Shown: one piece after another, positions 1 through 6,712 of the stretch
Layout: each line of letters begins with the position of its first letter
Position numbering within the stretch: the first letter of the stretch is position 1
Assembly (NCBI GenBank): GCA_016188835.1
Contig: JACPHB010000018.1
Coordinates: 1 to 50,045 of the forward strand
From: Parcubacteria group bacterium
GTDB taxonomy: Bacteria > Patescibacteriota > Minisyncoccia > UBA10092
Reading direction: 5' to 3'
DNA length: 50,045 nucleotides
Notes under the pieces: model-generated
The model's database searches: none
Told to the model about the DNA's origin: nothing
The model's input: the letters and a program-made list of their open reading frames with translations, nothing else
Position numbers and translations under genes: made by a program

Positions 1-353
1 TCGCCGGTGCCTAAAATTAAAGCATCGAGTGTGGTTTCGCTAAGTCGTATAGCGTCAACGGCAATACCGACATCCCAATCGCCTTTTTTCATTCCGCCGG
101 GAAAAATCTGAAGATCTTTCATTTTTGTTTCAATGCCCATTTTAGTCAGGGCTTCAAAAAAAGCCGTTTCTTCTCCCGTTTCTGTTTTTATAACGTAAGC
201 TAAGGCGCGCACCAACTTGCGGCCCGCTAAAGCCGCTTTCAAAACTTCATTAAAATTAACCCGGGCATTATAAATATTTTTTGCCGAGTGGTAAAGATTT
301 TGAACATCAAGTAAAATCGCTACTCTCTGGTCTTTGTGTTTTATTATAGGCAT
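1..353 (-). CDS. NYN-domain (LabA/DUF88-like) protein, 3' part cut by window edge
   Basis: The frame is open from an ATG at 353 to the window edge. The start reads MPIIKHKDQRVAILLDVQNL, and later come a DWDVGIAVDAI segment and LILGTGD. The Asp in ILLDVQNL, the Asp in KGDWDVGIAVD and the final LGTGD match the acidic residues of NYN (PIN-like) ribonucleases, where they bind metal. In the family these proteins cut or process RNA. About 117 residues are visible and the C-terminus lies outside the window. No strong Shine-Dalgarno is seen before the ATG. A second NYN protein lies at 48270-48824. The family call is confident; the substrate is unknown. Confidence 0.8.
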   Translation of the reverse strand, partial: MPIIKHKDQRVAILLDVQNLYHSAKNIYNARVNFNEVLKAALAGRKLVRALAYVIKTETGEETAFFEALTKMGIETKMKDLQIFPGGMKKGDWDVGIAVDAIRLSETTLDALILGTG

Positions 354-381
354 ATCATGGCAATCAACGAATGAAAAAATA

Positions 382-648
382 TTATTTTTTTAACTCTAAT
401 TTTTTCACTATTGAATTATATCTTTTTTCGTTGGTTTCTTCCAAATAATTTAAAAGCCGCTTTCTTTTTGAAACCATGCCCAAAAGGCCGCGGCGCGAAT
501 GGTTATCTTTCAGGTGTTTTTTCAAGTGTTTCATCAATTTCTTGATTTCTTCGGTTAGTATGCCAATCTGAACTTCGGCCGAACCGGTGTCAGTATCGTG
601 GGTTTTGATTTTTTCTATTATTTTCTGTTTTTCCTTGGTTTTTAACAT
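382..648 (-). CDS. rpsO: 30S ribosomal protein S15
   Basis: The 88-residue product has the S15 pattern: the helical N-terminus, the [16 protein letters not shown] segment, then H-x5-K-D-x2[19 protein letters not shown], which contacts 16S rRNA and helps build the small-subunit platform. Length is normal for S15. The gene stands about 28 bases upstream of the partial NYN gene on the same strand, so the two may be cotranscribed. No insertion element is seen inside it, unlike several other conserved genes here. Confidence 0.97.
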   Translation of the reverse strand: MLKTKEKQKIIEKIKTHDTDTGSAEVQIGILTEEIKKLMKHLKKHLKDNHSRRGLLGMVSKRKRLLNYLEETNEKRYNSIVKKLELKK

Positions 649-708
649 TATAAAAAGATGATATCACAGCTATTGATTTTCGTAAAGATCGGAATTTATT
701 TTCTATTA

Positions 709-735
709 TCCTGAACGCATAGCTTGCCTATAGGA
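709..735. repeat. palindromic repeat copy upstream of the recombinase
   Basis: A hairpin-forming segment (TCCT...AGGA) lies between rpsO and the recombinase gene. Read on the minus strand it matches the segment at 20996-21019 inside folD at most positions, sharing ATAGGCAA and TGCGTTC. The two are copies of one short dispersed element, one intergenic and one within a coding frame. Confidence 0.6.
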
Positions 736-768
736 TAAATTTGCGTTCGGATGAAAAAAATATATATA

Positions 769-797
769 TTGAGCAATGTCGCAAAACATTTTATAAT
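769..797 (+). promoter_or_regulatory. promoter for the recombinase, leaderless layout
   Basis: TTGAGC at 769-774 and a perfect TATAAT at 792-797 are 17 bases apart. The expected start of transcription (about 804-806) falls on the ATG at 806, and no Shine-Dalgarno precedes that ATG. The mRNA is therefore predicted to be leaderless or nearly so. Confidence 0.6.
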
Positions 798-805
798 AAA
801 TTCAA

Positions 806-1738
806 ATGTTAGATATAAAAACGCTTTTAAATGATTACCTTGACCATTTGGAAATAGAAAAAAATCGGTCAATAAAAACGCGGGTTAATTATGAGCGGTA
901 TTTAAAGCGCTTTTTGGAATACTCCAAAATTTCTAAGCCGGAACAGATATCACAGGATTTGGTAAGGCAATATCGGCTTTGGTTGAATAGACAACCCGTT
1001 CAATGGATTCGGCAAGCTCACCACAAACCTGGTGTTTTGAAAAAGAATACCCAAAATTATTATTTGATCGCTCTACGCAATTTTTTAAAATATCTGGCAA
1101 AACGCGATATTGCAACCCTTTCGGCGGATAAAATTGAGCTTGGCAAACAGTCCGAGCGGCAGGTTATTTTTTTAGAAAGCGGTGAATTGGATCGCCTATT
1201 GCATTCGGCCGAAGAAACATCGTTTAAATCTTTGCGCGATCGCGCCATTTTAGAGCTTTTGTTTTCAACGGGCCTTCGGGTTTCGGAACTTTGCGGTTTA
1301 AATCGCGATTCAATTAATTTTAAGTCCGGAGAATTTGCGGTGCGCGGCAAAGGCGATAAAATTCGGCTGGTTTTTATTTCCGACACTGCCAAAGAAGCGC
1401 TTAAAAATTATCTACAGAAGCGGGAAGATATGGACGAGGCGTTATTTATTCGGCAAACAAAAAATCCGGCAAAGGAAGACAATTTGCGGTTAACAACTCG
1501 CAGTGTAGAACGATTGGTAAAACACTATGCGGCCAAAGCTGGGTTAACAAAAAAGATTACTCCTCACTCGTTAAGGCATAGCTTTGCAACTGATTTACTG
1601 ATAAACGGCGCCGACATCCGTTCGGTTCAGGCGCTATTGGGGCATTCAAATATCACCACTACCCAAATTTATACCCACATTACCGATAAACAATTAAGAG
1701 AAGTCCATCAAGCGTTTCATGGGAAAAAACGAAAATAA
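806..1738 (+). CDS. xerD: tyrosine recombinase, XerC/XerD type
   Basis: The 310-residue product has an N-terminal SAM-like core-binding domain (about 1-100) and a C-terminal catalytic domain. The full catalytic set is visible: R158 in STGLRVSEL, K182 in GKGDKIR, H254 and R257 in HSLRHSFAT, H280 in LLGHSN, and the nucleophile Y289 in IYTHI. In the family such enzymes resolve chromosome dimers at dif together with FtsK. Many Patescibacteria have a single Xer protein, so xerC and xerD cannot be told apart here. Residues 64-77 look like an in-frame insertion of a dispersed repeat, because RQ and LKKNTQNYY on either side would join into an ordinary Xer N-domain. Genome context gives no sign that this is a phage integrase. 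Confidence 0.9.
   Translation: MLDIKTLLNDYLDHLEIEKNRSIKTRVNYERYLKRFLEYSKISKPEQISQDLVRQYRLWLNRQPVQWIRQAHHKPGVLKKNTQNYYLIALRNFLKYLAKRDIATLSADKIELGKQSERQVIFLESGELDRLLHSAEETSFKSLRDRAILELLFSTGLRVSELCGLNRDSINFKSGEFAVRGKGDKIRLVFISDTAKEALKNYLQKREDMDEALFIRQTKNPAKEDNLRLTTRSVERLVKHYAAKAGLTKKITPHSLRHSFATDLLINGADIRSVQALLGHSNITTTQIYTHITDKQLREVHQAFHGKKRK
995..1036 (+). repeat. repeat insertion within the recombinase frame
   Basis: This 42-base segment carries a TTCGGCAAGCTCA core resembling the TTCGACAAGCTCA core of the copies at 8706-8747 and 14981-15021. It adds about 14 residues without breaking the frame, in the linker region of the core-binding domain. Confidence 0.6.
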
Positions 1739-1771
1739 AAAACTCCATAGGCGGACACGTGTCCCATGGAG
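1732..1771 (-). terminator. terminator between convergent genes
   Basis: A hairpin at 1743-1771 has outer arms CTCCAT/ATGGAG and an inner perfect palindrome GGACACGTGTCC. On the minus strand it is followed by a T-rich run, so it best serves the small operon at 1787-2306. It sits right after the recombinase stop and may act both ways. Confidence 0.65.
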
Positions 1772-1786
1772 CATATCTACTACCCT

Positions 1787-2065
1787 CTATCTATGTAAAA
1801 CTTCGCTAATATCTATTTCGCCATAAACAACCATGGCTTTACTACGATCACAAGGAACTTTTTCGTCGGGTCTTATTTTTTTCATGTAAAATTTGCGCCA
1901 ACAATCCCGCTGTTTTTGAGTTTCTTCCAACTCTTTTTCAAGCTTGTAATTTTCTTTAATTAAATCGGCAGCAACTTGAATCCCTTTAGCAACACGGCCT
2001 TCTAATTCTTTTATTTTCTTATTGGCGATTAATATTTCGCGGAGCTTACTATAGGGATGTGCCAT
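1787..2065 (-). CDS. hypothetical coiled-coil protein
   Basis: Not recognised. With the start at 2065 the product has 92 residues (MAHPYSKLREILIANKK...). This start is chosen because GGAGG stands about 7 bases upstream; the longer reading from 2095 overlaps the previous gene's stop. The middle of the protein is rich in K, E and L with heptad-like spacing (LIKENYKLEKELEETQKQRD), suggesting a coiled coil. It follows the gene at 2088-2306 by 22 bases on the same strand, so both probably share a transcript ending at the hairpin near 1743. Confidence 0.6.
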   Translation of the reverse strand: MAHPYSKLREILIANKKIKELEGRVAKGIQVAADLIKENYKLEKELEETQKQRDCWRKFYMKKIRPDEKVPCDRSKAMVVYGEIDISEVLHR

Positions 2066-2087
2066 TCGGTTTCCTCCGTTTCTCATT

Positions 2088-2306
2088 TTACCCATTGTTT
2101 TCTATGGCCGCTTTAATATGTCTAATTGCTGAAGTTGGTATCCGATTTTGAATATTGTAACGAATGTAGTTTATTAAAGATCTATAGCGAATACAGTTCC
2201 GACACCGATGCCGAGAACGTTTGTTCTTTTTCTTCTTATTCACACGAGTTACTATATTGGGGGGAATTAAAGAAATCCCACATTTACCGCCCCATTTATA
2301 GGCCAT
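2088..2306 (-). CDS. hypothetical small basic protein
   Basis: Not recognised. The 72-residue product has a strongly basic middle (RVNKKKKNKRSRHRCRNC) with a CRNC pair and one more Cys near the N-terminus, so nucleic-acid or metal binding is possible but not shown. AGAGGG lies about 6 bases before the ATG, which favours real translation over the overlapping plus-strand frame. It is the first gene of a two-gene unit with 1787-2065. Confidence 0.45.
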   Translation of the reverse strand: MAYKWGGKCGISLIPPNIVTRVNKKKKNKRSRHRCRNCIRYRSLINYIRYNIQNRIPTSAIRHIKAAIENNG

Positions 2307-2404
2307 ATTTACCCTCTCTTCTTGTTTATATAGTTTATATAATCTTACAAAGAACTCCTGAATCTAATTTTTCTATTATAACTCCTCATCCTTATTCTGT
2401 CAAT

Positions 2405-2431
2405 GCTAAAATAAAACGGCCAAATGGCCGC
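2405..2431 (-). terminator. terminator after the 337-residue gene
   Basis: CGGCC-AAAT-GGCCG at 2417-2430, followed on the minus strand by TTTTATTTT, makes a short standard intrinsic terminator just beyond the stop of the gene at 2453-3466. Confidence 0.7.
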
Positions 2432-2452
2432 TTTTAAACTTTTATTTGCTTA

Positions 2453-3466
2453 CTACTTCAAATGTTTCGGAATTAGCGGGGCAAACAAATACGGATTATT
2501 GGAAGCTAACCGCATCATCTCACGAACCAGTTTATTTTGCGCGACAGCGAGAATCCAGGATAAAGACCGAAGATTGTTATTGATTTTTTGATAAGTTAAT
2601 ATAAGAGAAGCATCATCAAATTCAAAATACTCAAAAAAGTCGACTTCTCCATACATTACCCTTAGTTTCTTTTTAAATATCAGATCATCTTCGAATTCGC
2701 TCTTTGAAAAATCAAAACTTCTTTCAGAAAACTTTGCGATGAACGTCTTTATTGATACAATACTGCCTGCAAGACTACCGCTATTTTCTTTCCAAACAGA
2801 CGACATACTACCTGCTCCAGAAAAATTTGCCGGGTGCTCTAATGTCCCGATATTATAGCGCGACTCATGATCAATTATTTCGGTAAAAAATTCGAAATCT
2901 ACTAATTGGTCATTATAACGAATAGGGAATGGAAGCGTCGATTCATAATGCCAGCAGTTAGCATCCGGCATATATGAACAATCAACCACTTCAATCTTAC
3001 ACGGATCGCCTAACGGAAAATCGAGTTGGGGTTTGACTGTCATTTTCCGATATTGCGGAAAACGATGCCCACCTTCATAATTCGGATCATTGGTAGCCCA
3101 CGGCTGCACCATCAAAGTTCCGAGTTCGTATTGAATTTCTTCTTTCTTTGATAAAATGAGTTCTATTTTTCGGGCCTGTTCTTTTGAAATTGCATCTCGC
3201 TGATAATTTGCGATATTATACGGATAACTGACTTTCTGACCGAATACGCGAAAAAAGCATCCATCTTCTCTGGGCCAAAAAACTTCGAGTTCAATGTCGC
3301 CTTTTGAGCTTTGGTCATCTAAACGCTTTCCCCAAACCATGCCGTTTCTGGCAATAACAAAAACCAAACTTTTTCCGGTATGCAAATACGGAAAAATTTT
3401 TGGTTCAAAAACCTGTAGGCGGCCCGAAGGCGCCGCACTTCCTCCGTCAAGACCACTTATACCCAT
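2453..3466 (-). CDS. hypothetical protein
   Basis: Not recognised. The 337-residue product has no signal peptide or membrane segment and is rich in aromatic and acidic residues (EVFWPREDGCFF, FFEYFEFDD). It ends in APLIPKHLK. An unrelated-looking unknown gene at 41845-42459 ends in PEIPKHLR, a small similarity that may be chance. The start is supported by AGAGGCG shortly before the ATG. The gene has its own promoter, a long GC-rich structured leader (3467-3625) and its own terminator, so it is a single-gene unit that may be controlled at the RNA level. Confidence 0.65.
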   Translation of the reverse strand: MGISGLDGGSAAPSGRLQVFEPKIFPYLHTGKSLVFVIARNGMVWGKRLDDQSSKGDIELEVFWPREDGCFFRVFGQKVSYPYNIANYQRDAISKEQARKIELILSKKEEIQYELGTLMVQPWATNDPNYEGGHRFPQYRKMTVKPQLDFPLGDPCKIEVVDCSYMPDANCWHYESTLPFPIRYNDQLVDFEFFTEIIDHESRYNIGTLEHPANFSGAGSMSSVWKENSGSLAGSIVSIKTFIAKFSERSFDFSKSEFEDDLIFKKKLRVMYGEVDFFEYFEFDDASLILTYQKINNNLRSLSWILAVAQNKLVREMMRLASNNPYLFAPLIPKHLK

Positions 3467-3625
3467 CGCGCGCCTCTTTTTCTACAGCCGAGGTTGGCTG
3501 TCAGACGGCTGGTTTTACCTTGCACTTCTACAGGGGCAAGGCTTGCCTGTCGAGCCCACGTTTGCGGGTGAGACACCGAGTAACATCGAGGTGTCAAGGA
3601 ACAACGCTCCGTTACTATCGTAACG
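3467..3625 (-). promoter_or_regulatory. structured 5' leader of the 337-residue gene
   Basis: About 158 bases lie between the predicted transcription start and the ATG. They are much richer in GC than the surroundings and hold successive hairpins: GTTACGATAGTAAC, a GACACC...GGTGTC stem, GGCAAGCCTTGCC, and a CAGCCG...CGGCTG stem just before the ribosome site. I do not recognise a known riboswitch class. A 23-codon frame starting MLLGVSPANV lies inside but has no clear ribosome site. Confidence 0.4.
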
Positions 3626-3630
3626 CTTTT

Positions 3631-3659
3631 ACATTAGAATACGCCAAATGATTTGTCAA
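3631..3659 (-). promoter_or_regulatory. promoter of the 337-residue gene
   Basis: On the minus strand TTGACA (3659-3654) is followed after 17 bases by TAATGT (3636-3631). It drives the long leader described at 3467-3625. Confidence 0.6.
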
Positions 3660-3681
3660 ATTTTTATGAAATTAATTAGTC

Positions 3682-3717
3682 TTCGTAATATTCCAACGAT
3701 CGTTGCTGATTTCCGAA
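3682..3717. repeat. palindromic repeat, GATC-centred, copy 1
   Basis: A 36-base imperfect palindrome centred on the perfect core CAACGATCGTTG. An inverted copy lies at 13222-13257 with only a couple of differences. Both are intergenic. It is built like the CCGATCGG-centred repeats around the gene at 35619-36170. Confidence 0.75.
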
Positions 3718-3725
3718 TACAAAGT

Positions 3726-3798
3726 GGGCGCACTCCGATTCGAACGGAGGGCCTTCGCAGTGTAAATGCGACGCTCTAACCAACTGAGCTATGCGCCC
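3726..3798 (-). tRNA. tRNA-Val (anticodon TAC)
   Basis: A 73-base cloverleaf: acceptor GGGCGCA/TGCGCCC, D-arm GCTCAGTTGGTTAGAGC, anticodon loop TTTACAC giving TAC, and T-arm with GTTCGAATC. CCA is not encoded. Confidence 0.97.
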
Positions 3799-3851
3799 AT
3801 ATTTCTAAATTTACATAATAAAACCTCCAAATGCAATGGAGGTAAAATTTT

Positions 3852-5081
3852 TTAAGTAAAAACTTTTTGGATTTTTTCAAGCGCGAAATCAAGTTCTTTT
3901 CTGCTAATAGTAAGAGGCGGACTCATGCGAATAGTGTACTTCCGAGTTTCTTTACAAAGTATTCCTTCTTTATAAAGCAGCTCACAAAAACTGTGAGCTC
4001 TTGGGCTAGTACTGTGGACTTCAATGCCAACCCAAAGACCAATTATTCTTACTTCTTTGATGTGCGGGCTTTTTGCCGCTATCCCCTTAAGTTTATTTTT
4101 AAAATAAAATCCCAATTCAGCTGCCCGCCTGTCCGGCCGATAGCGCCGCATAAAACGCAGTGAAGCCCGCGCCGCGGCACAAGACAAGGGATTACCGCCG
4201 AAAGTTGAGCCGTGGTCTCCCGGTTTTAAAACATCCATTATTTCAGGCCTGCCGACAACCGCGGAAATCGGCAATCCTCCACCAAGGGCTTTTCCCAAAA
4301 TTATCATATCCGGGCTAACACCGTCGTAATTGCAGGCAAACATTTTTCCGGTTCGGCCAAAACCGCTCTGAATTTCATCAAGGACGAACAAAACATTTGA
4401 TTTATTACAGATCCTTCTAACTTCGGCAAGATAACCGCTGGGCGGAATAATGACTCCGCCTTCGCCCTGCACCGGTTCAACCAGGAATGCGGCAGTATTG
4501 GTGTTTATTGCGGCATTTAAAGCGGCAATATCGGCAAAAGGAATTGTTTTAATACCGGGAATTAAGGGACCAAAATGATTTTTGTATTGAGCCACGGTTG
4601 ACATGCTGATGGCACTTAAGGTTCTGCCATGGAAGTTGTTTTCACAGCAAATTATTTCTGCCTTGTCAGCGGCAATATTTTTTCTTAAATAGCCCCACTT
4701 GCGCGCGATTTTTAGCGCTGTTTCAACCGCTTCGGCGCCGCTGTTCATAGGTAAAACAATGTCAAATCCGCTTAAGCCGAAATTACTGCAAAATTCAGCC
4801 AAATCTCTGGCAAAAAGAATTTTTTGCTCTTCCCAGAAACAATTGGCGTTGCACACAAGGCCTTTTGCAATCTGTTTTTGGATAGCTCTAATTACCGCTA
4901 TGTTGCCATAACCCGCATTTGCGGCCGAATAGCAGGCAAGCATATCAAGATGCATGTTTCCGTTAACATCTTTAAGATAACAACCCGACCCCTTTTCCAG
5001 CACAAAATCATCCGGAGGAGCGTAATTTCTTGGAAGATGTTTGTAAGCCAATTCAACCAAATTTTGCCTTCTCTTGTTCAT
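3852..5081 (-). CDS. class-III aminotransferase (ornithine/acetylornithine type)
   Basis: The 409-residue product is a full-length PLP-dependent fold-type I aminotransferase. Visible marks are NSGAEAVETALKIARKWGY, FHGRT, LDEIQSGFGRTGKMF, the Schiff-base lysine in LGKALGGGLPISAVVG, and GDHGSTFGGNPLSCAAA. This pattern is closest to ornithine-oxoacid aminotransferase (RocD) or acetylornithine aminotransferase (ArgD). No other arginine or proline genes are near, so the substrate stays open. It stands alone between tRNA-Val and a hairpin at 5157-5183. The start MNKRRQNLVELAYKHLPRNY suits the family. Confidence 0.85.
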   Translation of the reverse strand: MNKRRQNLVELAYKHLPRNYAPPDDFVLEKGSGCYLKDVNGNMHLDMLACYSAANAGYGNIAVIRAIQKQIAKGLVCNANCFWEEQKILFARDLAEFCSNFGLSGFDIVLPMNSGAEAVETALKIARKWGYLRKNIAADKAEIICCENNFHGRTLSAISMSTVAQYKNHFGPLIPGIKTIPFADIAALNAAINTNTAAFLVEPVQGEGGVIIPPSGYLAEVRRICNKSNVLFVLDEIQSGFGRTGKMFACNYDGVSPDMIILGKALGGGLPISAVVGRPEIMDVLKPGDHGSTFGGNPLSCAAARASLRFMRRYRPDRRAAELGFYFKNKLKGIAAKSPHIKEVRIIGLWVGIEVHSTSPRAHSFCELLYKEGILCKETRKYTIRMSPPLTISRKELDFALEKIQKVFT

Positions 5082-5156
5082 TTCGAATCCTCTTTTATAA
5101 AATTTTAAAGTGCTTTTATACTAATAGCATATAACTTTAAATTTTACTGTCAACAT

Positions 5157-5183
5157 AACTATTGATTCCGAGAATCAATAGTT
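5157..5183. repeat. perfect inverted repeat with no assigned role
   Basis: AACTATTGATTC-CGA-GAATCAATAGTT forms a perfect 12-bp stem with a 3-base loop, between the aminotransferase start and the GC-rich gene's terminator. It lacks a good T run on either side, so it may be an operator or a repeat. Confidence 0.45.
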
Positions 5184-5187
5184 AATG

Positions 5188-5226
5188 GCGCAAAAAGAAG
5201 AAGCCACCGAAGTACTTCTTCGGTGG
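5188..5226 (-). terminator. terminator of the GC-rich gene unit
   Basis: CCACCGAAG (5204-5212) pairs with CTTCGGTGG (5218-5226), and on the minus strand a CTTCTTCTTTTT run follows. It ends transcripts from the GC-rich gene at 5377-5670. The 150 bases between that gene and this hairpin are also GC-rich, with open frames lacking ribosome sites. Confidence 0.75.
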
Positions 5227-5376
5227 TTCGCGACTTTTCTGTTGCCGGGCTGAAGTCGCCTTGCCCCGCGGTTGTCGTTTGCGCTGACACGCCGCATAGG
5301 ATGATCGACTGGTGGAGGGACAGTCGGATCTTCTGTTGCCGCGCCGTCCTCACGGCGCCGGATGATCGGCTGTTCC

Positions 5377-5670
5377 CTAGGCGGTTTCCCGCACAGAGAC
5401 TCCGAGAACTTGGCTGAGGTAGTCACCCACCCCTACCTGTTTCCCGGTCGGAAGCTCGATGTCTACATACTGTGCGACTCCTGACGGAGCCCACTTATAT
5501 CGGACACCTGCTTCCTGAAGCCGGCGATCTACTGCCCGTACTCGCTGTTCGCACAGCGAGCATGGCCAGCAGCCTGTCCGCGCGATCTCCACCATCAGGG
5601 CATTCCCTGTATGGAAGAAGATGCGCGGGTAGGACCAGTTTCCGATCGCGACGCGACCAGATCGGCTCAT
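5377..5670 (-). CDS. hypothetical protein, GC-rich orphan gene
   Basis: Not recognised. The 97-residue product (MSRSGRVAIGNWSYPRIFFH...) has a CWPCSLCEQRV segment with three close cysteines, a possible redox or zinc site. AAGGAGGTG stands about 6 bases before the ATG, a very strong ribosome site. Base composition and codon choice are GC-rich, in sharp contrast to the AT-rich neighbours. Other genes of this composition are at 32064, 35131 and 43512. The upstream promoter is not obvious here. Transfer from a GC-rich source is likely but the source is unknown. Confidence 0.6.
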   Translation of the reverse strand: MSRSGRVAIGNWSYPRIFFHTGNALMVEIARTGCWPCSLCEQRVRAVDRRLQEAGVRYKWAPSGVAQYVDIELPTGKQVGVGDYLSQVLGVSVRETA

Positions 5671-5901
5671 GTTTCACCTCCTTTCGCTGTGTTATTCCCC
5701 CAGATCCCGGTCTTGCCGCGCCCTCTCGCGTGCCAAGCCAGGTTATCTAGAGTACGTTTTACTGCTTATTAAGATACTTGCCGTTATTGTTATATATTTT
5801 ACCACATCTAAAAATAAATGTATTAAATTTTTACAAATAGTGTATTTTTGAACTATTAAAATATTTAAATATAGTAAAAAATTCCTTAAAATAAAGCATT
5901 A

Positions 5902-5938
5902 TTGACAAATATAATAATGTGTAATACATTTAATACAT
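5902..5938 (+). promoter_or_regulatory. promoter and putative operator of the TrmB gene
   Basis: TTGACA at 5902-5907 is followed after 17 bases by TACATT (5925-5930). The 8-mer TAATACAT occurs twice, at 5922-5929 and 5931-5938, over the -10 and start region, a plausible site for self-regulation. The start of transcription would be 0-5 bases before the ATG at 5942, and no Shine-Dalgarno is present. Confidence 0.5.
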
Positions 5939-5941
5939 AAT

Positions 5942-6685
5942 ATGACAAAAATCAATATTTTGAATAAAATTGGCCTGAATGACAAAGAATTAAAAATATA
6001 TACCTCTCTTATAGAGCGTGGGCCCCTATTGATTACCCAGATAGCAAAACAGACAGGTCTTTATCGCCCCGCAATTTACAAAAACTTGCCCAATCTTATG
6101 TTCAAGGGGCTAGTAACGATTTCTCACAAAGGCAAACAAAGGTTTTACATCGCGGAAGAGCCGGAAAAATTAAAAAATTTAGTCAGTGAATTAACAAATG
6201 AATTAGAAGATATTATTCCGGAATTGCGTGCCAGCTATAACGCAAGAGAGAAAAAACCATTGGTGAAATTTTTAGAAGGCAAAAATGCCATTACTTTCGT
6301 GTTAAATGACTTGGTGCATAGTTTAAAAAGAGGCGATATATTTTATCGCTATAGCTCGGTGAAGGATTCAAAAAAGAGCTCTGAATATTTGCCGCGCGAT
6401 TATAGAAAAATTCGCGACCAGAAACAATTGCAGCGATTTGTGATTACCAACGAAAACACAATGATCGGCAAAAAACCTCGGTTGGATCGAGCGGTTAAAT
6501 TCATTCCCAACAATTACGGACTTTTTGATTATGATATCACCCAAATCATTTATGGCGACAAAGTGGCGTTTTTAGATTATAATACGGAAACAGTTTTGAT
6601 AATCGAAAATCCAATCATCGCGGAATTTCAAAAGAAGATTTTTAAATTACTTTATGATAAATTACCCGATAGTTCTTGGTCGTAG
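5942..6685 (+). CDS. TrmB-family transcriptional regulator
   Basis: The 247-residue product opens with a winged helix-turn-helix (about 5-75): LNDKELKIYTSLIERGPLL, ITQIAKQTGLYRPAIYKNLP, then the wing GLVTISHKGKQRFYIAEEP. A coiled linker (about 80-105) and a C-terminal effector-like domain follow. This layout is that of TrmB/DprT-like regulators common in archaea and Patescibacteria; the ligand is unknown. The next gene starts 27 bases downstream on the same strand, so it is probably in the same operon and may be a target. Direct repeats in the promoter suggest autoregulation. No ribosome site is seen, in line with a leaderless mRNA. Confidence 0.8.
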   Translation: MTKINILNKIGLNDKELKIYTSLIERGPLLITQIAKQTGLYRPAIYKNLPNLMFKGLVTISHKGKQRFYIAEEPEKLKNLVSELTNELEDIIPELRASYNAREKKPLVKFLEGKNAITFVLNDLVHSLKRGDIFYRYSSVKDSKKSSEYLPRDYRKIRDQKQLQRFVITNENTMIGKKPRLDRAVKFIPNNYGLFDYDITQIIYGDKVAFLDYNTETVLIIENPIIAEFQKKIFKLLYDKLPDSSWS

Positions 6686-6712
6686 GATCTAAGTAATATC
6701 ACTAATAATAAA

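Noticed and set aside
2126..2437. Plus-strand 103-residue frame
   Set aside because: It lies opposite the minus-strand gene at 2088-2306, which has a ribosome site, and runs over a terminator.
3294..3651. Plus-strand frames over the structured leader
   Set aside because: They lie opposite the start of the 337-residue gene and its leader and lack ribosome sites.
5159..5426. Small GC-rich frames between the GC-rich gene and its terminator
   Set aside because: None has a ribosome site, and several overlap in different frames, as expected by chance in GC-rich DNA.
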